Positions 54,641-63,823 are shown, numbered from the stretch's first letter. The stretch: 64,000 bases of DNA from CBDAPU01 sp965198875 (GCA_965198875.1 CBDAPU010000001.1:1798001-1862000); one strand, 5' to 3'. Notes: generated by a model from the sequence alone, not told the origin. Translations and numbers: made by a program.

Positions 54641-55726
54641 CCAGGCGGCGTGGTCGGCACCGCCCCGGACGCCGATGAGACGGCCTTTCCCTTAAACGAA
54701 CCGGTACTGATTGCCGGTTCCCGCACGAAAGCCGCCAAACTGGACACGGCGGGTAACGGCCAGGGCACTCTGCCGGCCGTCATGGACGCCATCTTCGATC
54801 AGATCGCCCCACTGATGGTGGTGGTGCGGGTAGAGGGTTCTGAGGATGTCGACACCCAGCAGTCCAACCTTATCGGCACAGTCGATGCCGCCGGACGCTA
54901 CACCGGCTTGCAGGCGCTGCTGGCCACCCAGAGCCAACTGGGGGTCAAACCCCGTATCTTAGGCTGCCCCGGCTTCTCACATCGTCCGGCCGTGGCCACC
55001 GAACTGGCGGCCATTGCCGAGAAACTGAAGGGCTTCGCCTATGCCGATGTGAATGCCGCGACCTCTGATGCGGCCGTTACCTATCGAGCGCAGTTTGGCC
55101 ATCAACGCCTGATGCTGATCTGGCCGGGGTTTACCGTCTTTGACGTCAGCAGCGCCCGCTATGTCAACCAACCAGCATCAGCAAGAGCACTGGGACTGAG
55201 AGCCAAGCTCGATAACGACATCGGCTGGCATAAGACCCTCAGCAACATTCCCATAAACGGGGTCGCCGGCTTAACCCATGATGTGGACTGGGACCTGCAA
55301 AACCCGGCCACCAAAGCCGGTTATCTCAATGCCAATGAGGTCACCACGCTGATTAATCACCAAGGACATCGCTTCTGGGGCTCGCGCACCTGCTCAAGTG
55401 ATCCCAAGTTCGCCTTTGAGAGTGCGGTACGCACGGGCGATGTCCTCGCCGAGACCATTGCCCGCTCGCATCTGTGGGCGGTGGACAAACCCATGTCCAA
55501 CACCTTAATCGAAGACCTGATGGAAGGGGTGAACGCCACATTCCGCGAGCTCAAAGCCCAGGGCGCTATCGTGGGCGCCGAGTGCAGCCTCGACCCGGAG
55601 CTCAACAGCCAGAGCGCACTGCAAGCGGGCAAGCTGTGGCTGAACTACGACTACACCCCGGCGCCACCCCTGGAGCAACTGAGCTTCCAGGCCCGCATCA
55701 CCTGCAGTGCTAGCGGCTTGCTTTAA
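54641..55726 (+). pseudogene. Phage contractile tail sheath protein, P2 FI type, both ends truncated
   Basis: About 360 residues match tail sheath proteins of P2-like phages: VVGTAPDADETAFPLNEPVLI, LLATQSQLGVKPRILGCPGFS, LKGFAYADVN, VDWDLQNPATKAGYLNANEVTTLINHQGHRFWGSRTCSSDPKFAFESAVRTGD, and AGKLWLNYDYTPAPPLEQLSFQARIT. The normal first ~25 residues are replaced by the junction with the head gene, so ATG 54638 is accidental, and the usual last ~15 residues are replaced by CSASGLL. Sheath forms the contracting tube of the tail. A remnant only. Confidence 0.85.
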
Positions 55727-55844
55727 ATTATGCAGGGTTCTTTGTATGGATTGCTTCAAGGGCGGCAGCACCCATTGCTGGTAGTCACTTGGCTGGGTAG
55801 CGAGGGTGGCGGTCACTCTCGTGGCTAGGATGGCAGATGAGACC

Positions 55845-56541
55845 CCGGACAGGACGCCTGTCCAGTATAATGTTAAGACCTTCAACGGCCGCCCGTGGCG
55901 TAAGAAAATTCATATCCTTCTTAACGTACGGATACCCCTGTCAGCCCTTTTCTTCTGCTGATAAAGGGCTCGGCGAGCGAGACCCCCGCCACCTGTGGCC
56001 CGATATCGGGCGCATCATCCGGCAAGTCAAAGCGCCCCTCGTCTTCCTTGAAATGTCGAAGGCCATATCCACATCGGCTTCGAGCAGGTCGCAGGCGACT
56101 TACGAAGCATGGGTTACCACATTGAGGCGGGACTCTTTGCAGTGGCTGAGGTCGGCAACGCATCTACGCAAACGCCTGTTCCTATTGGCCTGTACCCACC
56201 GTGGTGCAGACAGGCACACCCCAGGTTCGGCGCATTGACGAGTCAATACGGCATACAAAGCGCCGTGGAGGTCTGGGCGTTGCTGTAGAAACTGATGAGA
56301 ACAACAGGACTCAGACCCATGCCAGGCCGAGGAGCAATGACTGTTCCCGCCCGCTCCGTTTGACCTTAAACGATGGCAACAGACACTACGCCAATGTCCA
56401 GGCCTTAAACCCGCAATTCCTTGAAGCCATGATGGGCCGGCCTTTCGGATGGGCAGATCCTAACTCGCCGGTAACCGGGTTTGTAGCCTGGCGGCAACGT
56501 ATGCGTTCAGCGCTCTACTCGCTCAAGCACACGCCAAAGTA
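55845..56541 (+). pseudogene. Phage-type C5-cytosine methyltransferase, shattered by frameshifts
   Basis: Pieces in different frames follow one another: TPVQYNVKTFNGRPWRKKIHI (to ~55915), LTYGYPCQPFSSADKGLGERDPRHLWPDIGRIIRQVKAPLVFLE with the catalytic PCQ loop, VEGHIHIGFEQVAGDLRSMGYHIEAGLFAVAEVG in the next frame (~56055-56155), HLRKRLFLLA (~56165), and the C-terminal LNPQFLEAMMGRPFGWADP...WRQRMRSALYSL (to 56541). At least four frame changes. Order and spacing are right for one gene of the type found in phages and prophages. Lies just after the sheath fragment, so it belongs to the same dead prophage. Confidence 0.82.
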
Positions 56542-57036
56542 GAGATGTAACTCTCGACATGCTGAAACGATTTTCAAATGCCTGAAAATCACAGACCTCT
56601 ATTTATCACGTTCTGAGGCAGAATTTATCATGCGCCATTACATCGTCTGGCAGTGATACGCTTTACAAAACAACAGTGGTAGCAGGCCATAGTGCTGGCA
56701 AAAGAATCAACTTCGCTGGCGGCCAATATCGCACACTTGCAAAAGGCCAATGCCGATCCAATAAAAAAGGCGATGTTGAAAGTGAAGCATTGGTTCTCGG
56801 TCACTAAAGACAAGGCAATATCGCCAATGCTGATGGTTTCAACGGGCTTCCCTGCTTAAACGTTCGACGCTTTGATGATGCCATATATTTGCGGCCTTTC
56901 AGGTCATGGCGGTTTATCAGTAGCCCGATTTATTCGAGCATGTCACAGGGGCAGACGATCACGACAACGGCAAACCTGGCCCTTAAAAGCCAGGCAAATA
57001 GCGATTTATGGATCCCAAGAGTGGGGTGATGACAGG
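56542..57036. other. Degenerate stretch in prophage debris
   Basis: One short plus frame near 56693-56860 reads SLAANIAHLQKANADPIKKA and KVKHWFSVTKDKA, coding-like but without a start or relative that I recognise. No RNA gene seen. Confidence 0.35.
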
Positions 57037-57396
57037 CTAAAATGACTCTGCATGGTACTGCCAAGCCTTTGCTAGGAGGCCTGCTTTCTTCATGCCCGAC
57101 TTTAATTCCAGTTGCTGTAGAGAGGCATTTTTTTAAGAGCAGGCTCTCCCGGATTGCAGGCAGAAACGTTGCCTTGCGATCCCATCCTCAATGATTAACT
57201 CGTCGAGATCCACTCGCACTTGTGCCAACTAATCTTCTTCAGGTTCGAATGGTATTTCTGTGCGGGGCGAGAGCAGGGAAAGACGCAAATGTGCCTGCGG
57301 GTATTCATCTTCCATCAGTGGTTTGAAACATGGATCTTGAAATGCAGCCTTGCAGGCGCCGTCTATCACGCTTTCAGCAAGGGGTGATGTACTCAT
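57037..57396 (-). pseudogene. AMMECR1-domain protein remnant with two in-frame stops
   Basis: In one minus frame from ATG 57396: SPLAESVIDGACKAAFQDPCFKPLMEDEYPQAHLRLSLLSPRTEIPFEPEED, a TAG, LAQVRVDLDELIIEDGIARQRF, a TAA, then LQQLELKSGMKKAGL and a final YHAESF-stop. The order matches AMMECR1 (AmmeMemoRadiSam system protein A): HPLAEDV-x-x-NA-x-x-AAF-x-DPRF-x-P, the SVLSPPEPIPF strand, LEDG, FL-x-x-LK-x-KAGL and a TESF end. The N-terminal third, with the CIG motif, is missing. Clearly dead, and not a phage gene, so it may be a chromosomal gene damaged by the insertion. Confidence 0.72.
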
Positions 57397-57789
57397 ACAC
57401 CCACGTCATCTCTCGTCTATTTTTGAAGGTTATAACTATCGCCCGAGCCTGCTGTGTGCATGATGTGAAAGCGGTGGTAGTGACGGCGGACTGCATCTGC
57501 AAAGCACACTGGCAGGGATTTTTCCAGCACATGGACGTTGCAAATGCGGATCACAAGGCATCTATGGATAAAGTGCTAAAGGCATGTTACCGGTGGGTCT
57601 GCTTTGGGAGCAGTGTTATATCTCAAAAAAGAGACAACAGTGTGGTTCGAGATGAGCAACTTGTTGATCCTTGGTGAAAATCATAACAGCAAAGAAATCG
57701 ATGCCATGGTGACATGGTAATGCTGAAAAAATTGATCAGTCCATGCACTTGAAAATCATTATGGGGCGCTGTAGTATGCGCCGACTTGT
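57397..57789. other. Intergenic stretch before the tRNA
   Basis: A plus frame of about 115 codons (57330-57677) crosses it but overlaps the AMMECR1 remnant and has no family look, so I do not call it. The promoter of the tRNA gene should be here. Confidence 0.35.
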
Positions 57790-57866
57790 TGCGGGGTGGA
57801 GCAGTCTGGCAGCTCGTCGGGCTCATAACCCGAAGGTCGCAGGTTCGAATCCTGCCCCCGCTACCA
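57790..57866 (+). tRNA. tRNA-fMet (initiator, CAT anticodon)
   Basis: 77 bases fold as a complete cloverleaf ending in encoded CCA. The anticodon loop is CTCATAA. Initiator marks: three GC pairs (GGG/CCC) in the anticodon stem, A11-T24 in the D stem and no Watson-Crick pair at the end of the acceptor stem. The 1-72 bases read T and T rather than the usual C and A. No second tRNA follows. Confidence 0.97.
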
Positions 57867-58708
57867 TGATTTTCCGTGCGTTTCAGCTCCCCAGCTTCGC
57901 GTTCGCTCTCCCTGCTCATAGGCAGTCCCGTTGAAAACGCATCGGCTTTAACTGGTATGCAGTAGCCGATTTTGAAAAACCAGCAGAAAAACTGGCGGGA
58001 TGCTATTCCATGTCCTGGTTGTTTTTGCTGTATGCCTGTCATCGTTGCAAAGATTTTTGTCGTCCCCCTCGTAATTCTGACGTCAACCTTCTTAGCAATA
58101 AAATCAATGCTCTAAAGTAGCAATCACAATGGAGAGATTTATGAAACATGCCTCGGCAAACGGCAAAGCGCGGGAACCTGGTTACATTTAGCGCACCCCG
58201 CATCTTGACGGAAGTGATGACTGAATTGACCGAGCTAAAACAGGGCAAAACTGTGCTCAAGCCATCCTGAGGAACAGACGGCTTTATTGACCGCCTTAAA
58301 CAACCCGGATCCAGACGTGGTGGCAAGAAAGACCATCGCATGAACGTTGGGAAAGTCAACGACATGGTATCGCAGATGGATATCGAAGCCATCAAGGCCA
58401 GCGGTGACAATCTCGATATCAAAAAACCCCACCAGGCGGAAGCAGCATACCTGAAAACCCACCGTGATGATGATGATGACCATCCGACCGGGTGCGTCCT
58501 AAAGGGGCAGGGGAAGAATGGATTTTGCTCTTCCTCTATGGCGAGGTTGATAGCAGTGAATAAACAACGACAACCTTGGTGAACAGAACTGCCTTGTTTG
58601 TAGAAGAGGTAGAGAAAAATCATCTCATCAGGCTGTGCTAAACAAACGCAGATGGATAATCCCCCATCTATAAATTAAACTAATAACCATAACCCCGTGG
58701 ATTAGCTG
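57867..58708. other. 840-base stretch, no recognised gene
   Basis: Frames are broken throughout. A plus piece from about 58200 to 58580 (MTELTELKQGK..., then GGKKDHRMNVGKVNDMVSQMD, and a HRDDDDDHPTG run) looks like a short worn gene with one internal stop. No homology recognised. A minus-strand frame here (58039-58623) is very Arg/Ser/Leu-rich and looks accidental. Confidence 0.35.
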
Positions 58709-59590
58709 ATGAGCATAGCCGCTAAAGACAACACGCACTTCGATAATTCACTTAATGAGGCCATCGTCCGCGTTGATGCCGAGCATTATGCGGGCCGGCA
58801 ATGCGCCCACTTCCAATGCAAACAGATTGAATTGCCCGGTGGTTTGATCATTTACGACATCATCATCGACCCGGTGATCATAAAACGCCATGCCAACCAT
58901 ATTGTTGAAGATTCCGTGCATGATTATTTTCTCTCCACGCTGCTGGAAGGCACGGCACACATTGAACAGGCGGGCAGAAAACACACCTTAAAGCGGGGCG
59001 ATCTGGCCCTCATCGCCAGTGGCTTGCCCTACACCACGGAATATGAAGAGCCCAGTCGCCGCCTGATAGTGCGCATTCCCAATCAGGTGTTCAGGGAGCG
59101 GCTGATTCATAGTGAGCAGATAGTGATAACCGGTACATTGCCCAGAGATGGTCTGGGCAGGATTGTGAATGAGCTGTTGAAGTCGGTGGCCTTTGAGGCT
59201 TCGGCCTTACCGTCGACCGATCAGTACACGCTGGTGCAAAGCCTGCTGGAATTAACGGCTGCCTTGACCCGCTCATCATTGAAGCTGGTTCATCCTGCGC
59301 CCAGACACGCTGATCTGTTGAAGCGCATTCTCAATTATCTGGAAGCGCATTTTATGGACAGCGATCTCAATCCGGGCAAGATCGCTGCCGCTCACGGGAT
59401 ATCCACCCGTTACCTGCACAGCCTGTTCAGGCAATCCGGCACGACCGTGTTCAAATGGCTCTGGGAGCGGCGTCTTAAAGCAACGCGAAGCGAGGGGTTT
59501 AGCGCCCCCGCCCATTTCAGCCGCACCTTTCGTAAGCGCTTTGGGATCACGCCCACCCAATTAAGGGCCCGCACCGTCAACACGCATTGA
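58709..59590 (+). CDS. AraC-family regulator with a deletion in its second HTH
   Basis: A 293-residue AraC/XylS-type protein. The N-terminal ~180 residues are a ligand/dimer domain of the AraC_binding_2 (FeaR-like) sort, with HANHIVEDSVHDYFLSTLLEGTAHIEQAGRKHTLKRGDLALI. The first HTH is intact: RILNYLEAHFMDSDLNPGKIAAAHGISTRYLHSLFRQSGTTVFKWLWERRLKATR. In normal proteins about 20 residues follow before GFSAPAHFSRTFRKRFGITP (dpx-x-x-x-x-x-x-S-I-S-E-I-A-F-R-W). Here ATR is joined almost directly to SEGFSAPAHF, so the first helices of the second HTH are missing in frame. DNA binding may be impaired. Upstream of the LLM oxidoreductase gene it may once have controlled. Confidence 0.87.
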   Translation: MSIAAKDNTHFDNSLNEAIVRVDAEHYAGRQCAHFQCKQIELPGGLIIYDIIIDPVIIKRHANHIVEDSVHDYFLSTLLEGTAHIEQAGRKHTLKRGDLALIASGLPYTTEYEEPSRRLIVRIPNQVFRERLIHSEQIVITGTLPRDGLGRIVNELLKSVAFEASALPSTDQYTLVQSLLELTAALTRSSLKLVHPAPRHADLLKRILNYLEAHFMDSDLNPGKIAAAHGISTRYLHSLFRQSGTTVFKWLWERRLKATRSEGFSAPAHFSRTFRKRFGITPTQLRARTVNTH

Positions 59591-59789
59591 TTCTTCTCAA
59601 GTGAATTGGCTTCTTTTCATTGCCCATCATCTCATCTCCCGGCCAATGATTTTCATGCGCTTCCAGTCAATACCTTTGGCGTTAAAAGACAAGACAGATC
59701 GCCATCCGGCTACTATCATCTATACATGAACAAGGGGCGATTGCCCGCCCTTACAGACCATCCCGTGAACACATCGGAGAAGCCATAAA

Positions 59790-60878
59790 ATGAACACACC
59801 AGTCACCCCCAAAGTCGGGGTTATTTTCAAATCCTACGAGCCCTTATCCGCCATGCAACGCTACGCCCGCCAGGCCGAGGCGGTCAACATGACCGGCGGC
59901 TTCTGGGTCGCCGAGGCCTATCACTGGTTTCGCCAGTATGGCCTCGAGGCCCGCGGTTGTTTCACCACCCTGGCGGCGATCAGCATGGCCACTGATACCA
60001 TCCCCATTGGCCTTGGGATCACCTCGCCCTATATGCGTCATCCCACCATACAGGGCTCCGAAGCGGCCGCCATCGATGAGTTATGCGGCGGGCGTTTTAT
60101 CATGGGTCTTGGTGTGGGCAAGGTCGGCATTGAATATCTGGAATACGACATTGATGTGATGAAACCGGTGCCTGTCCATGCCGAGTCCATGGACATCATG
60201 CGTAGAATTTTCAGTGGTGAGGCGTATCGCTATCAGGGTAAATTCTATGAATCCACCATGCCCGCCTATGATCGGGCGGCCGATGGCCTGCGTACCGACA
60301 TTCCCATTTATGTGGGCGCCACCGGGCCCTTTATGCAAAAGCTCAGTGGTCGGGCAAGTGACGGCATGTTACTGGCCGGGTTGACGTCACCGGCCTTTGT
60401 CAAGTATGCCCGCAAGAACATGAATGCCGGCGCCGAGAAGGCGGGGCGCAGCCTGCCCGCTGATTTTCCCGTAGGCGGGGTGATACTTTGCGCCTGCGCC
60501 AGGCAGGGTGATAAAGCCCGTGACGCCACCCGCTCTTACACTGGCACCTACATCGTCAACAAGATCCGCAACATCAAAAATGACGTCATCCTCGCCGGCT
60601 CCGGCTTGCCCGACTCCGCCTGGGCGCCGTTTCGAGCAGCGATCGAGGCGGGTACTCAGGATAACGTCACCCATCTGGTCACTGATGAGATGATGCGTAA
60701 GTTTACCGTCATCTCCGGCACGCCGGAGGAGTGTCTTGAGATCACCCAGGAGCTGATCGATGCCGGGCTGAACCTGCCGCTGCTGGAAGTGGTGGGCGCC
60801 AGCGAGGAAGACAACCTGGAGACCATCCGCCTGATGGGTGAAGAAGTGACGCCCCATCTTAAACCCGCCACCGTGTGA
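59790..60878 (+). CDS. LLM-fold oxidoreductase, likely F420-dependent (Mer-like)
   Basis: A 362-residue luciferase-like monooxygenase-fold protein. The N-terminal KVGVIFKSYEPLSAMQRYARQAEAVNMTGGFWVAEAYHW, IPIGLGITSPYMRHPTIQGSEAAAIDELCGGRFIMGLGVGK and YVGATGPFMQKLSGRASDGMLL match the class that includes 5,10-methylenetetrahydromethanopterin reductase and other F420 enzymes; T-x-PY-x-R-x-P is their shared loop. Such enzymes transfer hydride with F420H2 or FMN. The same genome has cofC and an Fno-like gene 45 kb away, which supports F420. Followed 12 bases later by an FAH-family gene, a probable operon. Substrate unknown. Confidence 0.87.
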   Translation: MNTPVTPKVGVIFKSYEPLSAMQRYARQAEAVNMTGGFWVAEAYHWFRQYGLEARGCFTTLAAISMATDTIPIGLGITSPYMRHPTIQGSEAAAIDELCGGRFIMGLGVGKVGIEYLEYDIDVMKPVPVHAESMDIMRRIFSGEAYRYQGKFYESTMPAYDRAADGLRTDIPIYVGATGPFMQKLSGRASDGMLLAGLTSPAFVKYARKNMNAGAEKAGRSLPADFPVGGVILCACARQGDKARDATRSYTGTYIVNKIRNIKNDVILAGSGLPDSAWAPFRAAIEAGTQDNVTHLVTDEMMRKFTVISGTPEECLEITQELIDAGLNLPLLEVVGASEEDNLETIRLMGEEVTPHLKPATV

Positions 60879-60890
60879 GGAACGAAAACC

Positions 60891-61838
60891 ATGAAATTAG
60901 CCACCTTTAAGATAAACGGGCAGGCTGCGCCCACCATCGGCGGCCTGGTTGCTGAGACCTACATCGACCTGCACGGCTTATCGGGCGGTGCGTTGCCGAA
61001 TGCAATGTCGGCCTTTTTGAGCGCTGGCGAGCAGGACCGGGCGAGGGACCTGCTGGCCGATGCGAAAGCCGCACTTCAGGGGCGGGAGCCCGCCTCGCTT
61101 GAGGCCGACGGCAGGCGTTACGCCTACCATGCCGATGAGATTGAACTCATGGCGCCAGTGCCGATGCCGGGCAAGATCATCCACACCGCCTGTAACTTTG
61201 ACGCCCACCTGGATGAGCTCACCACCTGGAAAGACCCGGAGTGGGAGTCGCACAACTGGGGCGATTTTCATTTTGAACACCCCACCGGCTTTTTGCAGGC
61301 GCCGTCTTCCGTTTGCGCCCACAATGCTGGTGTGGCGGTGCCGAAATTCACCAGACAACTCGATTATGAAATCGAAATTGCCATCGTGATCGGCAGGGAG
61401 GCGTATGAGGTCAGCGTTGATGAGGCGCCTCACTACGTGGCCGGCTATACGATCTTCAACGATCTCTCGGCGCGGGATATTCAGGGGCGCGAGCATTCGA
61501 ACAAGGTGATCCTGATGGGCAAGAGCTTTAAGAACTCCTGTCCTCTGGGGCCCTGGTTGATCACGCCGGATGAGTTATCCGATCCGCATGATCTGGCCAT
61601 GCGGCTCAAGGTGAATGGCGAGCTGCGCCAGGACTCCAATACGAAGATGATGCATTACAAAACCGCCGAGCTGGTGTCCTGGTGGTCATTGATGGGGCTG
61701 CAACCCGGCGATGTGATCACCAGCGGCAGCCCGCCCGGCGTCATCGCCGGTATGGAAAACCCGCGCTGGTTGCAAGCGGGCGATGTCATCGAGGCCAATG
61801 TGGCGGAGCTGGGTACGCTGGTGACGAGGATTGTGTAG
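60891..61838 (+). CDS. Fumarylacetoacetate hydrolase (FAH) family protein
   Basis: A 315-residue metal-dependent hydrolase/decarboxylase of the FAH superfamily. The metal ligands are visible in LDYEIEIAIVIGR (two Glu) and FNDLSARDIQGREHSNKVILMGKSFKNSCPLGPWL (Asp, then the substrate Lys). The C-terminal GLQPGDVITSGSPPGVIAGMENPRWLQAGDVIEANVAELGTL is canonical. Members hydrolyse C-C bonds in beta-diketones or decarboxylate oxaloacetate-like acids. Operon partner of the LLM enzyme. Its last 57 bases are duplicated at 63665-63721 beyond a restriction-modification cassette. Confidence 0.92.
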   Translation: MKLATFKINGQAAPTIGGLVAETYIDLHGLSGGALPNAMSAFLSAGEQDRARDLLADAKAALQGREPASLEADGRRYAYHADEIELMAPVPMPGKIIHTACNFDAHLDELTTWKDPEWESHNWGDFHFEHPTGFLQAPSSVCAHNAGVAVPKFTRQLDYEIEIAIVIGREAYEVSVDEAPHYVAGYTIFNDLSARDIQGREHSNKVILMGKSFKNSCPLGPWLITPDELSDPHDLAMRLKVNGELRQDSNTKMMHYKTAELVSWWSLMGLQPGDVITSGSPPGVIAGMENPRWLQAGDVIEANVAELGTLVTRIV

Positions 61839-61839
61839 G
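61783..61839. repeat. 57-bp direct repeat, copy 1 (end of FAH gene)
   Basis: Forms codons for DVIEANVAELGTLVTRIV and the FAH stop. Copy 2 stands at 63665-63721, identical at 55 of 57 bases. Both differences fall at third codon positions (ctg/ctc, ggt/ggc) and do not alter the protein. The two copies bracket the restriction-modification cassette. Confidence 0.93.
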
Positions 61840-61883
61840 GGGTAGATAGGGTGCTCAGGTTAAAACCAGAGGAAATACTACTA

Positions 61884-62650
61884 ATGAGCTATGAAAACCT
61901 GAATTTGAAAAAACCAATAGAATCCGAAGACTATGAAGAATGCTCGGATTTCGTCATAAGTTCTATTGAGGGCATTATGCAAAATGCTATGGATAGCGGG
62001 GGGAACAGGATTGTCATTAACACGAATCTCAAATACGGCATCCCAATGGAAAATATAAATAAAATTGCCGGGCCTTTTGTCGAGGCATGGGTATATGAGA
62101 TATTTACAGGGTGTCTTGAAGATAAAAGTAATAAATATCAACTGATTAATGTTGAAGCTGGTGAACGTCTGAATATGGCAGACGTCATTTTGCAGTTTAA
62201 GAAAACCAGAAAAAGAAATTCCAGCGTCACTGGCCATGTTGATGTTAAGGCCACTTCAAAGGACATTGAGAATAGTGGAAAGTCTCCAAATATTACTTCA
62301 TTCGCTCGTATCCGCTCGGCCTATGTGACTGATCCGGATTATATATTCATCATCTTATCTATTAAACACAGAGTATTCAGCACCAGGGATAATGCAACTG
62401 CAATGATGATGGGCGTTATGGAAGTAGTCGACTTAATGCTTATGATCTGAAGTACTTATCCGATTTCGATATTAACTACAATCCTGCATTGGGAACCGGG
62501 CAAATTCAAGTACGTGATATTCATTATATTTCAGTACAAAAAAGGAGTGCCTGGGAGTTTTGCAGACTACTCGATAGAAAGTTTATTGCATCAAAAAAAG
62601 GTTATGAGCAATGGGCTGAATATGCAGAACAAAATGGGTGGATTAAGTAA
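61884..62650 (+). pseudogene. Type II restriction endonuclease, PD-(D/E)xK, one frameshift
   Basis: ATG 61884 has an AGAGGAAA site eight bases upstream. The frame encodes AGPFVEAWVYEIFTGCLED, then the nuclease centre GERLNMADVILQF...GHVDVKATSKDIENSGKSPNITSFARIRSAYV with Asp100 and Asp120-Val-Lys122. Near 62431-62436 one base is missing: VVD is followed in the next frame by NAYDLKYLSDFDINYNPALGTGQIQVRDIHYISVQKRSAWEFC and the end at TAA 62648-62650. Repaired, the protein has about 255 residues. The methyltransferase begins at the very next base. Either a sequence error or an inactivated nuclease, leaving an orphan methylase. Confidence 0.85.
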
Positions 62651-63577
62651 ATGAAAAAAATCGACCTGCGCTGTGGTGATGCACTGGAATTGTTTCAGGA
62701 AATAGAAGGCGAATCAGTTGATGTGGTTATTGCGGACCCGCCATATAATCTGGGAAAGGACTATGGCAACAACCATGACTCAAAAGCGTTTGAAGATTAT
62801 TTGAAGTTCACGAGAAAATGGCTGTCCGAAGCCAAAAGAACATTAAAACCCACTGGTACTATATATGTCTTTATGGGCGTCAGGTTTATATCATATCTCT
62901 ATGACATTCTCGATAAAGAACTGGGCATGTTCTTTAACAGCTGGATAGTATGGCACTACACGCAGGGATTGGGGAAAACAAGGGGGTTCTCACCCAGGCA
63001 TGATGATATTTTAATGTTTACAAAATCAGATAAGTTTATATTTAACCTGGATGACGTTCGTGTCCCGCAGAAATACTACCGCGCAAGGAATAACATGCGT
63101 GGCGCTAATCCCGGTGATGTCTGGAAATTTTCTCATGTTCATTACTGTAATTCTAACAGGCAAAATCATCCTACTCAAAAACCGGAAGGTCTGATAGAAA
63201 GAATGGCATTGGCATCCAGCAATGAGGGCGGAGTGGTGCTTGATCCTTTTTCTGGCAGTGGGACAACTTTGAGGGTATGCCAACAAGCCAAACGAATGGC
63301 TATAGGGTTTGAACTGAACCCCACTTATATGGAAATAACCCGTGCACGCCTTTCTGACAGGTTTATTGGATTTGACAGTATTGACTCAAGAATGGAAAGG
63401 GTGCCAAACGACTTACGAAAACCTGAGATCAGAGATGAATATCTGGAAAATCATGTTAAATGGTTCTTGCACAATCATGAAAATGCCTTGGAAGTATTCC
63501 AGAAAGCTGTCAAGGAGAAATATGGCATTGACGTTGATACTGCTTCGATGAGTTCCGGTCAGATAGAGATGTTGTAG
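62651..63577 (+). CDS. Type II DNA methyltransferase, beta class, second system
   Basis: A 308-residue amino-methyltransferase: motif IV VIADPPYNLGKDYGNN precedes HPTQKPEGLIERMALASSNEGGVVLDPFSGSGTTLRVCQQAKRMAIGFELN (motifs X/I). The C-terminal ~75 residues (PNDLRKPEIRDEYLENHVKWFLHNHENALEVF) are a helical extra part. ATG 62651 directly abuts the endonuclease stop. It is not closely similar to the methyltransferase at 22 kb, so the two systems are independent. Recognition site unknown. Confidence 0.93.
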   Translation: MKKIDLRCGDALELFQEIEGESVDVVIADPPYNLGKDYGNNHDSKAFEDYLKFTRKWLSEAKRTLKPTGTIYVFMGVRFISYLYDILDKELGMFFNSWIVWHYTQGLGKTRGFSPRHDDILMFTKSDKFIFNLDDVRVPQKYYRARNNMRGANPGDVWKFSHVHYCNSNRQNHPTQKPEGLIERMALASSNEGGVVLDPFSGSGTTLRVCQQAKRMAIGFELNPTYMEITRARLSDRFIGFDSIDSRMERVPNDLRKPEIRDEYLENHVKWFLHNHENALEVFQKAVKEKYGIDVDTASMSSGQIEML

Positions 63578-63823
63578 TTTATATGCTTGAGCAGGCTGAT
63601 TTTTGAAATACGGATAGACTTGTGCATAGGTGGGAATTACATCCTTGATTTGTCAGATGAAAGAATGTCATCGAGGCCAATGTGGCGGAGCTCGGCACGC
63701 TGGTGACGAGGATTGTGTAGGAAACTTTCATTAAGGTAAAAGTCGGACAGCCTTGTCAGGCTTTACCCAACTTGAGATGATCAGATACTTCTTTTAAGTC
63801 AATTTTGAAACAGCTTTATGCCA
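63578..63823. other. Cassette right edge
   Basis: Holds the second copy of the FAH-end repeat (63665-63721) and then about 100 bases up to the next gene. No other gene seen. Confidence 0.5.
63665..63721. repeat. 57-bp direct repeat, copy 2
   Basis: Second copy of the FAH gene end, same orientation as copy 1, 1,882 bases away (start to start). It includes the stop codon but is not joined to any upstream part of an FAH gene. Confidence 0.93.

Noticed and set aside
57330..57677. Plus-strand open frame of 115 codons
   Set aside because: Overlaps the better supported AMMECR1 remnant on the other strand, has no ribosome site and no family-like pattern.
57880..57920. Possible link between GTTCGCTCTCCCTGCT after the tRNA and a similar word in the 30.8-kb repeat array
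   Set aside because: Similarity is limited to about 16 bases and lacks the rest of the repeat unit.
58039..58623. Minus-strand open frame of 194 codons
   Set aside because: Composition is rich in Ser, Arg, Leu and Phe with no domain pattern; plus-strand scraps in the same place look more coding-like. Probably accidental.
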